Source of the DNA: Colocasia esculenta
Taxonomy: Eukaryota > Streptophyta > Magnoliopsida > Alismatales > Araceae
Direction: 5' to 3'
DNA length: 64,000 bases
NCBI GenBank assembly: GCA_014218235.1
Contig: CM024756.1
Coordinates: 69,942,015-70,006,014 of the forward strand
Shown here: positions 55,481-64,000 of the stretch, piece by piece
Position numbering within the stretch: position 1 is the stretch's first letter
Layout of the letters: each line of letters starts with the position of its first letter
Position numbers and translations under genes: made by a program
Notes under the pieces: generated by a model
What the model was told of the DNA's origin: nothing
The model's database searches: none
Seen by the model: the letters and a program-made list of their open reading frames with translations, nothing else

Positions 55481-57060
55481 CTTCTCTTTCTACTGGCACA
55501 AATAACCGGCCTTTGAGCCTGATCACACAACTATCATCAATAACAACTCCTTCCATTTTCACAATTTCAGCTAAATTTTCATCCGCTCTTTGAGCCTCAA
55601 CAATTTGCCAATACAGTGATGGCTCCACAGCACTATTAGCTAACATTGCCCGTCGTTGATTGCTTGGCACATACAAGGAGTTCTCCACTATCTCCTCATA
55701 CAATTTCCATTCCTTGATCATCATTTGACTTAAATATGATTTTCTGCTTAGAGCATCAGTCACCACATTGGCCTTACCCGGATGGTAAGCCAAACTAAAA
55801 ACATAATCTTTTAATACTCCACCCATCTACGCTGACGGAGATTCAAGTCTTTTGGGAAAAGATATACTTTAAACTTTTATGATCTGTAAAAATTTCAAAT
55901 CTCTCGCCATAAAGATAATGCCTCCACATCTTTAAGGTAAACACAACTGCTGCTAGCTCTAAATCATGAGGGGTAATTCTCTTCTGCTGGTTTCAATTGC
56001 CTGGACGCATAAGCTATTACCTTACAATGCTGCATTAGCACTAAGCCAAGTCCTCTTCTAGATGCATGTGTATACAATAAAACAACCATTACCTGTCGGT
56101 AATGTCAACACTGGTGCCACTGTAAGTCTCTTCTTTAATTCCATGAAACTTCTTTGACATTCACCAGACCATACAAATGGCACACCCTTTCTAGTCAATC
56201 TAGTCATAGGTGCCGCAATCCTAGAAAAATCTTGAATGAAACGCCTATAATAGCACGTTAACCCCAAAAAGCTTCTAACTTCAGTAATTGTCTTAGGCAC
56301 CACCCATTTCATCACTGCCTCCACTTTACTTGGGTCAACTGCCACTCCCTCAGCTGATATGACATGGCCCAAGAACTGAATCTCTTTTAGCCAAAATTCA
56401 CACTTACTGAATTGCAAATAACTGATTATCTCTTAATAATCAAGGCAAATCTCAAATGCGTGCATGCTCCTCTTCAGATGCTGAGTAAATCAGAATATCA
56501 TCTATAAAGACCACAATGAACTGGTCAAATACGGATGAAAAACTGTTCATCAGATCCATAAAAGCTGCAGGAGCATTGGTTAGCCCAAATGGCATAACCA
56601 CAAACTCATAGTGACCATATCGGGGATTATAAATGCTGCTTTATCGATATCACCCTCTCTAATTCTCAACTGGTGATACCCCGATCTTAAATTAATTTTA
56701 GAAAATACCTTAGCTGATTACAACTGATCAAATAGATCATCAATTCTAGGTAACGGGTACTTATTCTTTATGGTCACCTCATTCAATTTCCTGTAATCAA
56801 TACACATTCTAAAACTTCCATCATTTTTTCTTACAAACAACACGGGCCCCCCATGGGGAGTGACTTGGCCTAATGAACCCTTTTTCCAGCAATTCTTCTA
56901 ACTGCTTTTTCAATTCTTTAAGTTCTGCCGGCGCCATCCGATACGGAGCTTTAGAGATCGGAATGGTGCCTGGAAACAACTCAATGGTAAAGTCTACCTC
57001 CCTGTGTGGAGCTAAACGTGGCAGATCATCTGAAAAAATATCTGCAAATTCCCTAACCAC
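55481..57060 (-). pseudogene. pol: Reverse transcriptase and RNase H of element D, broken
   Basis: RT: MVREFADIFSDDLP (57060 downward), EVDFTIELFPG, APYRMAPAELKELKKQLEE, FIRPSHSPWGA, then in other frames the FIDDIL catalytic box (about 56490-56515) and SKCEFWLKEIQFLGHVIS (56355-56410). VRSFLGLTCYYRRFIQDFSRIA and PFVWSGECQRSF lead to RNase H: VYT at the first catalytic Asp position (56070, where the D of YTDAS is lost in the frame change), YGERFEIFTDHKS, and ANVVTDALSRKSYLS (55730-55775). The linker to integrase runs to about 55473. Confidence 0.85.
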
Positions 57061-57770
57061 GGGAACTGCTTCTACTGACTTACCAGCTCAACCAGACTCC
57101 AGAAGCTAAATAAGCTACACATCCCTCATTAACTAATTTTCTAGCTTAATTGCAGAAATTATAAACTTAGAAGTATGAGAGGGCATACCTTGATATTCGA
57201 ACACTGTACCATTAGGGTGACAAAACTTGATTCTTTCTTTCTATAATCTAACGTAGATCCATAAGCTTCTAACCAATCCATACCCAAAATGATATCATAA
57301 TCGAACAACTGAAGAGCATATAACCGGCACGGCATCTGATTCCCTAGAACCCAACAGGAGCTTCATCTATATACCACGAGGTGAGCATAAACTCACCCGA
57401 GTGAACTCCACTACTAATTCACATGACTTCTCTTCTAGAGGATAAGCCATACAATCAAAAAATTCTTCGGAAATGAAAGAATGAGAAGCACCTGAATCAA
57501 ATAGAACTCTGGTTGAAAAATCATAAAGAGGTATTGTACCTTCTATCATGTTCGATGCCTCTGCCTGGGCACGAGTGATAGCCATAACCCGGCCTCTACC
57601 TCGCTGATGCGGTACACCTCCACCATGACTTGCTAATGACTGTTGGGGCTGCTGCTGCTGCTGAACACCTCTACCATACCCATATTCTCTCGGATAGGGG
57701 CAATTGTGAATCAAATGCCCTGGCTGATTACAATTATAACACCTATAACTTGGTGGAATAGTGGGCTGCC
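57061..57770 (-). pseudogene. pol: Zinc knuckle and protease of element D
   Basis: CYNCNQPGHLIHNC (57705-57745) is an intact CCHC zinc knuckle at the gag C-terminus. A Gln/Gly/Arg-rich hinge leads to AITRAQAEASNMIEGTIPLYD and the protease site VLFDSGASHSFIS (57465-57510), which is intact. YDIILGMDWLEAYGS (57255-57300) is the closing protease block. The DSGA triad and this block are the best-preserved parts of D's pol. Confidence 0.85.
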
Positions 57771-58755
57771 TGGCAGTGCTCTACTGCGATTCTTCTACCT
57801 CTGACTTATAGCCACGCCCCTACTGAAAGTCTGACGGCCTCCTCCTCCTTTGCCCTTAAATACTTGCTTTAATTTTTGACCCCATTTACCAAAACCTGAA
57901 GAAGAAGGTCCTACTGGAGCCTTTCCCCTACTAATTCCTGCTACCTGTTGGGGTAGCCGAAAACTACCCGAACCTACCCGCTTGCCTGACGAGCCTGAAT
58001 AGACCTCTCAAGTGTAGCTACTCTCTGGGCTGCCTCCTCAAATGTTCTACACATCAATGGTATCACTGCATTCTGCAACTCTTCTCTCAAACCCCGAATG
58101 AAATATTCAACCATCATGCATTATCCGATACTACATAAGGCACATATCGGCTAAGTTCCATAAAACGCATATGATATTCTAAAACTGAGGTATACCTTGC
58201 TGAAGTGTCCGAATTGCTCTCTTTTCGCTTGCTGCACTTGAAGTGGAAAGAATGTATCATTGAATGCTTCAAGAAATTTCGGCCAGGTAATAACCTCCTC
58301 TATTCTGTCTGCAAAGGTGGTCTGAATGTTCAGACGCCACCACTGCTATGCAAAATCTCAGCTGGTATGTTGCTAGCACAACTTTGTCGTTGTTGGACAC
58401 CTCATGGTCGTAAAGACCCTTTCAATCTCATGAATCCAGTGCTCTGCAGTATCTGGATTCAGCCCTCCTGTATAAGGGGCGGCTCAACCTCAGAAATTTT
58501 CAACGTGCATCACTGGCTCTTCTGCTGCCATTACTGGTGGTGGTACAGGTGCCACATAAGGTACCTCACTCTTGGCAATGGTGCAACGGGGGCCACAGGT
58601 ACTCCAGCAACTGGTGGTACTGCGATGGAGGGTACGGTGCTTGCTGATCCTCCTCATCCGAATATCGGTGAGGCTTTCCCAAACCTCTCAATCATACACT
58701 GAGTGGACTCTTCAGGGTCCTCTCCTCCACCACCCCAATCCCTTCTATTAGCCAT
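57771..58755 (-). pseudogene. gag: Gag of element D, broken
   Basis: The likely start ATG is at 58755 (MANRRDWGGGGEDPEES). Conserved gag pieces in shifting frames include a Pro/Ala/Val-rich N-terminal region (58560-58660), VSDNA-like and VLEYHMRFMELSRYVPYVV (about 58115-58190), and a basic Gly/Lys-rich stretch before the zinc knuckle (57780-57960). The plus-strand ORF at 58205-58702 is a shadow of this gene. An acceptor-like TATTACTGTGTAG ends eight bases before the ATG on the minus strand. Confidence 0.75.
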
Positions 58756-58887
58756 CTCAACTTCCTACACAGTAATATATCAATTACGAATAAAACCGTC
58801 ATTACAAAACTAGAGTCAGCAACCAGCAATGTACAAATGTAGAATAACGCTATATAATTTCCCAGTCCTCTATATTACATGGACCTC

Positions 58888-58899
58888 GCTTTAATACCA
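58888..58899 (-). promoter_or_regulatory. Primer-binding site of element D, initiator Met-tRNA (degenerate)
   Basis: The minus strand reads TGGTATTAAAGC, two transitions away from TGGTATCAGAGC. It lies directly inside the 5' LTR. Confidence 0.82.
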
Positions 58900-58901
58900 A
58901 C

Positions 58902-61190
58902 TGAGACGGAACACCTCATTCAAGCCCATTAAACCATTAACGAACTTGATCCGAGTCCGCCTCCCGCGAACGGGCTATAGCCTCGCAAGGGATACCATAC
59001 ACGAGTCCATGAAAAACAGAAAGGACCACACTTGATCACATATATGATTCACCATTTCATATATAATGTACAAGATTTACATAGCCAAATTTCAACAAAG
59101 TAGTAGAAGATAATACTGGAGACTGGGGCATACCCCGAGGTAAACTAGTACAACTAAGGAAAGATACTACACTGCTACGAAAGCTACACTACTGGAGGCA
59201 CTGGCCCAAAACGCTACGACGCGGCCCTGAACTGGAAGACGGTAACAAAACTTTCTCTTCACCTTCGCCTATGGGGAGTAGGGGTGAGCCTCACTAGTCA
59301 CTAGCTCAGTAGGGAACTCCCCCAACTCGAGCAAACCATACACAAGTACGGAAGCAGTAAACTATAGTAGCAATTTATAGCACAACCAAGTAGATTATTA
59401 AAGCAATAAACATACTTACCATTTGCCGACTATATTAAATAAAGTAATTAAATAAACAGCAAAACTCAATTACGTGTACGAGATAAAGTAGAGACCGCCA
59501 CACTCGAGCCACGTAGACTGGTTCGTGACACCAGTAACTGACTCTGACAAATAAACACAGGTTTACCTCTCATTCTCGCAGCCACGGACAAAAGGTCCAG
59601 CTGCCGCTCCATGAGAAAAGGTCAAACAACTGTGGAGACCAACTAAACACGACTCCTGCAGACACACAGTAGTAGGCCCATGCCTGGCACCTCTAGGGTC
59701 TCTGGTTGGAGCACTCTAGAGTGAGGCACTAGAAAGGACTAGCTGGGGATTAGTGTCGATACTGGTGTCTGTACCCCCAACTAAGAGCGCGCTACAAGTG
59801 ACTAAAAACAAACTCAAGAGTCACTGTCCCACTGTCATCTTCCCCTCAGCCGGACGTACAACTCAAACAAAGGAGTGAGGGTATACAGGATAGACGACAC
59901 AGACCTCGACGGTACAACACAAGTACCGGGACAAGCCCCGAACTAACAGCCTGGCTCACAGAGAACCTGGGGCACCCAACTTGAGAGGTAACCATGGTAG
60001 GCATCGTACTACCTGCCACGCACACAAAACCACGTGCGCACCGCACAAACCACATGAAATCTGACGATATTCACGAGTTCCGACTGTCCACAACACGTAA
60101 ACACAATGCAACTCACGTGCATACCACGCCAACACACAAACCACTAGGTAGCTATGTAACCAACACGCTAGCCTCGTAAACATGCGCTCCCAGAGCACCA
60201 CAGGTGCCAATGCACCACACGGTATTACTAAATACATCGAATAATAATAATCAGATAATCACATAACATAAGTCATGCATATTCAAACCACTCGGCTGTG
60301 GTCGCGACATGGGCCTGTGTTGCCTTCAGAACATGACGGCCGATATGGCGCGTTCATAACATGATCGCGACGCACCAACATGTCGTGTTCCGCACTTGAA
60401 TGCGACTGGCGACCTGTCGTGATCAGATCGCGATAGGGGGTTCCGTCGCCTTCACAGGCAGAAACCCTAATCCGGGATACTCTCCACGGATTACCATTCT
60501 ATGCTATGCAAACCACCCTTAATTCATGTTTTTCATGCTTTTGTGAATCCCTAGCCATGGTATTTATTGTTAGGAAAGCAAATAAATGATCAAACCACTC
60601 TCCTACGCAATCCTCAGCCCGGAAAACAAGAGGAGTCACCCTACCTCATGAAGAACGCGCAGTACGGCGATCCCTCAGTGTTTCTCCCGCTCCACACGAG
60701 CTTCCCATGGCGAGAAGATGCCTCTCCACAAGCTTCCATGCGAATCACCCAGGAAACCCGCGCAGCACCTCCCCCTGGCCAAATAGAGCATGTTGTGTTA
60801 TGTTCTGGCCAGCAGGGTTTAAGCTACGTTAACGGTTGAGAACGTGATGGATGGTTCTGTCGCGACCTGATCGTGATGGACCTGGGTGTTGCCTTCTCAA
60901 GGCTAACGTCTGCAGGTCGGCCAGCTCTCGACATGTGGTGCACATGAAGACGATCAGTGCCACAAAGCGGCAACAAGAAAACGGCGGGCAAGAGTGTCAC
61001 GTTCAGAATGCAACACCCTTGCTGTCGCGATCACAGACAGAGAACCCTGGGGTGCTGTAGGCCCAAACAATCGTCCCAGTAAGCCCCAAAAATGCACGCG
61101 CATACCGAACACAAGTCACATTGGCAAACATTGGCCTCACAAGCGATGAACACAAGATCCACAAGGATCCGAAAAATGCGCGACGTTACA
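58902..61190 (-). repeat. 5' LTR of element D (2.29 kb)
   Basis: On the minus strand it starts TGTAACGTCGCGC at 61190 and ends CCGTCTCA at 58902. It is nearly co-linear with the two halves of the 3' LTR. TCGCGA-type motifs are at 60299-60440, 60858-60880 and 61024. The minus-strand frames near 59846-60237 and the plus frame at 60567-60839 are chance ORFs. Confidence 0.92.
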
Positions 61191-61195
61191 CGTGT
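61191..61195. repeat. Target-site duplication of element D, right copy (CGTGT)
   Basis: It is identical to 38141-38145. Confidence 0.9.
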
Positions 61196-62136
61196 TCACG
61201 CTGTCGAGCCTCAGGGACAGGGCAATGTTGGCCAGTATGACAGTTCGCCCTATGATTTATCAGCAGGTGATCGAGGTGCAGAGTGCAGACGCAGACTTGG
61301 CAGACGTGTTGCAGTTGCCCGAGGTGGTGCTGAATGAGGACAACGAGGTTCGGTTCTGAGACAAACGCTACGTCCCAGAGGACGTCAGGGAGGAGGTATT
61401 TGCTGAGGCGCATAGGTCACGATACTCTATTCATTCTGGCTCTACCAAGATGTACCATGATTTGAGGCTGCTCTTTTGGTGGCCTAGGATGAAGAGAGAT
61501 ATCGCTGAGTTTGTTCGCGTACCTTACCTGTCAGCAGGTAAAGGCAGAGCACCAGCGTCTAGTGATGAGTTGCAGTCTCTCCCCATTCCCATGTGGAAGT
61601 GGGAGCCATCACCATGGACTTTTTTCTTGCTTACCTTGTACTTCATAGGGGCACGACAACATTTATGTCATCATCGACAGGCTGACGAAGGCAGCTCGCT
61701 TCCTACCAGTCAGAGCAGCGTGGTCAGTGGACAGACTTGCGTGGTTGTTTATGGACAGAGTGGTGCCTTTGCACGGAACCCTGGTTTCTATTGTCTCAGA
61801 TAGAGATTCAAGGTTCACGTTTCATTTCTGGTGCACCTTCAGCGTGCACTCGGCACCGAGTTGAGGTTGAGTTCCGCCTACCATCCACAGACAGATGGGT
61901 AGTCAGAGAGGACCATACAGACCCTCGAGGACTTGTTGAAAGAGTGTTGCCTAGAATGGGGCGGCACATGGGAGTCGCACCTTCCATGGTGGAGTTTTCG
62001 TATAATAATAGCTTTCACTCCAGCATCGGGATGGCGCCCTACGAGGCTCTGTATGATCGACCGTGCAGGACACCGTTGCACTAGCATGAGGTTGGCGAGA
62101 GGCAGTTGCTGGGTCCAGAGTTGGTGCAGCAGTGCG
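61191..62136 (+). pseudogene. pol: Integrase of element C (resumes after element D)
   Basis: The first five bases are the D target duplication (CGTGT). Coding continues where 38140 left off: a linker (VQSADADLADVLQLPEVVLNED-type, 61275-61340), then EAHRSRYSIHSGSTKMYHDLR (61408-61470) and FWWPRMKRDIAEFV (61474-61515), the integrase zinc-binding helix. Core pieces follow in other frames: MWKWEP, NIYVIIDRLTKAA-like and LSSAYHPQTDG (61864-61895), a TAG, then SERTIQTLEDLL and PYEALYDRPCRTPLH (62037-62082). It is cut at 62136 by the second copia LTR, so any C-terminal tail is absent. Confidence 0.88.
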
Positions 62137-62399
62137 TGATGAACAGTCTATCCCCATGTAATTTAATTCAATTACTTTTATATTTTGGTGATTCACAAAA
62201 CCATGATAAAGGTCACTAACCTCTTTCTACAAGTCTTGAGCATAGGACATAAAACCAAAAGAAAACATGCCAAACAGGTAAGAATTAATCACTCTATTGA
62301 AATAGCATCATATTTGTCTAAATACATTGATTTCTACTAAGCCATAACGATTTCCTTTGTTTATAACAATTCCATAATCATAAGGATTCATTATGTGCT

Positions 62400-62810
62400 T
62401 TAACGATTGATAAGTATTCGTAACGATTCCTTTAGTGATTGTAACGATTTGCTCTCGTAACGATTTCTTTAGTGATCGTAACTATTTGCACTCGTAACGA
62501 TTCCTTTAGTGATTGTAACGATTTGCTCTCATAATGATTCCTTTAGTGATTGTAAGGATTTGCTCTCATAACGATTCCTTTAGTGATCGTAACGATTTGC
62601 TCTCGTAACGATTCCTTAGTAATCGTAACGATTTGCTCTCATAACGATTCCTTTAGTCATCGTAACGATTTGCTCTCTAACGATTCCTTTAGTCATCGTA
62701 ACGATTTTTCTCTGTAACGATTCCTTTAGTCATCGTAACGATTTACTCTTGTAACGATTCCTTTAGTCATCGTAACGATTTGCTTTCATAACGATTCATT
62801 ACGTATTCAC
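62400..62810 (+). repeat. 36-bp AACGATT minisatellite, about 11 units
   Basis: Units alternate TCGTAACGATTTGCTCTC and GTAACGATTCCTTTAG. Each of about 36 bp holds two AACGATT motifs. The period differs from the 60 bp of S1 although the core motif is the same. Confidence 0.88.
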
Positions 62811-63065
62811 AACGATTTATACATCGATTTGTTCATAACGTCATAAGGATTGCTTATGACATCACAACGATTTATACATCGATTTTCTTATAACGTCATA
62901 ACGATTTGTACATTGATTTGCTTATAACGTCATAATGATTCGTACATCGATTTGTTTATGACTCTATAATGATTTGATTATAACAACTTGTTCATAACGA
63001 TTTGTTTATAGAATCATAACGATTCACTTATTAATACTCAACGATTTCTTATGCCAAATATAACG
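62811..63065 (+). repeat. ACATCGATTTG/AACGTCATAACGATT repeat, period about 44 bp
   Basis: Four to five degenerate units combine TACATCGATTTGNTTATAACGTCA with AACGATT. It is contiguous with the 36-bp array. Confidence 0.75.
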
Positions 63066-63784
63066 ACTTGATATTTGACTCATTTTTTGACTGTGTTGAA
63101 AAGTCAATGCTTTCTCGTACATCTTTCTAACATCTGTGCATTTATTACTCTAAATGTATCTCTGTATTCATGCAGACGATATCTTCTATTCTCGTGCTTA
63201 TTCTATAAACATCTTTTTGGAAGAACAGAATGAAACTTCTACTTCTGTATAAATCAATCTAACGTTGACTGACAACAATAGATAGCTTAGCTGTCTATTG
63301 TTTAGCATTTAATGTATGCAGGTTTCTGACAACATTCGTATACAACGTTGGACAAAATAGAAGCCAAAGGATACTACAGAAGGTCCTATCTCTCTGTGTG
63401 CACAAATGGATAAAAGACTGTTGATTGGAAGCTTCTACAGTACCATGCAGTCTAACGTAAACCAGAACATAGAGACAACGGGCACTTCAACGTTCGAATT
63501 TGAAAAGGATGATATAAAATAGGAGATTGAAGATTCAAAAGAAACAGACAGAGTACCAAGTGTATACCAAGTGAAATCATCTTCAACCTCTCTGAGAGCC
63601 AAGCAAACACTTCCATTAGTTTAAGCTCTAGCTCTCTATGCTTAGTGTAGATCTGTGAGAGAGCTTCTTGTTCTGAGAAGAATCCATTATTGTAGATATT
63701 GTTCTTCTCAGTTCTTGCTTCAGATCAAGTGTGTTCTATAAGCTTGATCTAGGGGCATCTTCCTCTTGAACATTTTTCAGGTGG

Positions 63785-63915
63785 TGTTCCCTTCAGTTGT
63801 GAAGGAAGACCTGGTGTGGTATCCAGGGTGGTGTTCCCTTCAGTTGTGAAGGAAGACCTGGTGTGGTATCCATGGTGGTGTTTTTCCTTCATGTGAAGGA
63901 AGACAGCTGCGGCTA
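63785..63915 (+). repeat. Three tandem double-hairpin units in the S2 LTR
   Basis: Two units of CCTTCAGTTGTGAAGG followed by CCTGGTGTGGTATCCAGG (second copy ends CCATGG) and a third CCTTCATGTGAAGG unit. The loops differ from S1 but the stems are conserved. Confidence 0.82.
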
Positions 63916-64000
63916 GGTGTAAGGGTCCTTAAGGGGGACAGTACCCTTGGTAGTGAAATCCTGACATATTTCTTAGGGACTGGATGTAGGACTCCTGTGA

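Larger units (their letters stand above)
38146..61190 (-). mobile_element. Ty3/gypsy element D, reverse strand, complete but carrying a nested insertion
   Basis: Element D has two LTRs of about 2.27 kb: the 5' LTR at 58902-61190, and the 3' LTR split into 38146-39209 and 52922-54119. It also has a primer-binding site, gag, zinc knuckle, protease, RT, RNase H and integrase, all on the minus strand. It inserted into the pol of element C (TSD CGTGT). Element A later inserted into its 3' LTR (TSD TGGGG). Without A its length would be about 9.3 kb, normal for a plant gypsy element. Confidence 0.92.
62137..64000 (+). mobile_element. Second SIRE-type copia element (S2), 5' LTR, cut by the window end
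   Basis: It starts TGATGAACAGTCTATCCCC, matching the LTR start of S1 (TGATGATCAGTCTGTCCCC), and follows the same plan: an AACGA-rich array (62400-63060), CGTGCTTATTCT and ACAACGTTGGAC blocks, TTGATCTAGGGGC, the three hairpin units, and GGGACTGGATGTAGGACTCC at the window end (compare 5492-5518). No PPT precedes it, so it is a 5' LTR or solo LTR inserted in element C. The five bases GTGCG (62132-62136) would be the left TSD; the right copy is outside the window. Confidence 0.85.

Noticed and set aside
58205..58702. 165-codon plus-strand ORF in element D
   Set aside because: It is antisense to the gag of element D, which has recognisable motifs and a primer-binding site on the minus strand.

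Overview
The window is an intergenic stretch of a plant nuclear genome made almost entirely of transposable elements. The plant assignment rests on several features: long Ty3/gypsy elements with LTRs of 2.3-3.2 kb and a chromodomain, a SIRE/Maximus-type Ty1/copia element with a third (env-like) ORF, a CACTA (En/Spm) DNA transposon with TNP2- and Ptta-like genes, a plant L1-type LINE with a C-terminal RNase H, and primer-binding sites for initiator Met-tRNA. I found no host protein-coding gene, tRNA, rRNA or CRISPR array. Every transposon coding region carries stops, frameshifts or truncations, so all are called pseudogenes. The species cannot be named from this sequence.

Left half (1-32385): the 3' end of a Tekay/Del-like chromovirus (integrase tail, chromodomain, polypurine tract, 2.9-kb LTR; 1-3444); a 330-bp reverse-transcriptase scrap of another gypsy family (3445-3772); a 12.2-kb SIRE-type copia element (3773-16010) with both LTRs, primer-binding site, gag, pol and a proline-rich third ORF; a 5'-truncated CACTA element (16011-22310) with two decayed genes and a well-preserved 3' terminus; a 3.8-kb G/T-skewed repetitive internal region and 3' LTR of a gypsy element (22311-28930, element E); an unassigned AT-rich block with a TATA box (28931-29808); and a truncated Tekay LTR (29809-32385).

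Right half (32386-64000): a nest that can be ordered by target-site duplications (TSDs). Gypsy element C (32386-38145, resuming at 61191-62136) is the host. Reverse-strand gypsy element D (38146-61190) sits in C's pol with the 5-bp TSD CGTGT. Tekay-like element A (39210-52916) sits in D's 3' LTR with the TSD TGGGG. A 5'-truncated LINE (44141-46936, minus strand) sits in A's reverse-transcriptase gene with an 11-bp TSD. A second, divergent SIRE-type LTR starts at 62137 inside C and runs off the window. The order of insertion is therefore C, then D, then A, then LINE.

The most unusual observation is in element A. Its gag reading frame is split by two short AT-rich segments with GT...AG ends (42377-42459 and 42652-42728), each falling between in-phase coding halves. 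A splice-acceptor-like sequence also lies directly upstream of the gag ATG, and donor-like sites lie inside the family's LTRs. This points to a retroelement family that uses spliceosomal introns in its leader and gag. Other notable structures are the AACGA-motif minisatellites and the triple tandem hairpins in the copia LTRs, conserved hairpin blocks in the Tekay LTRs, and LTRs rich in the palindrome TCGCGA.
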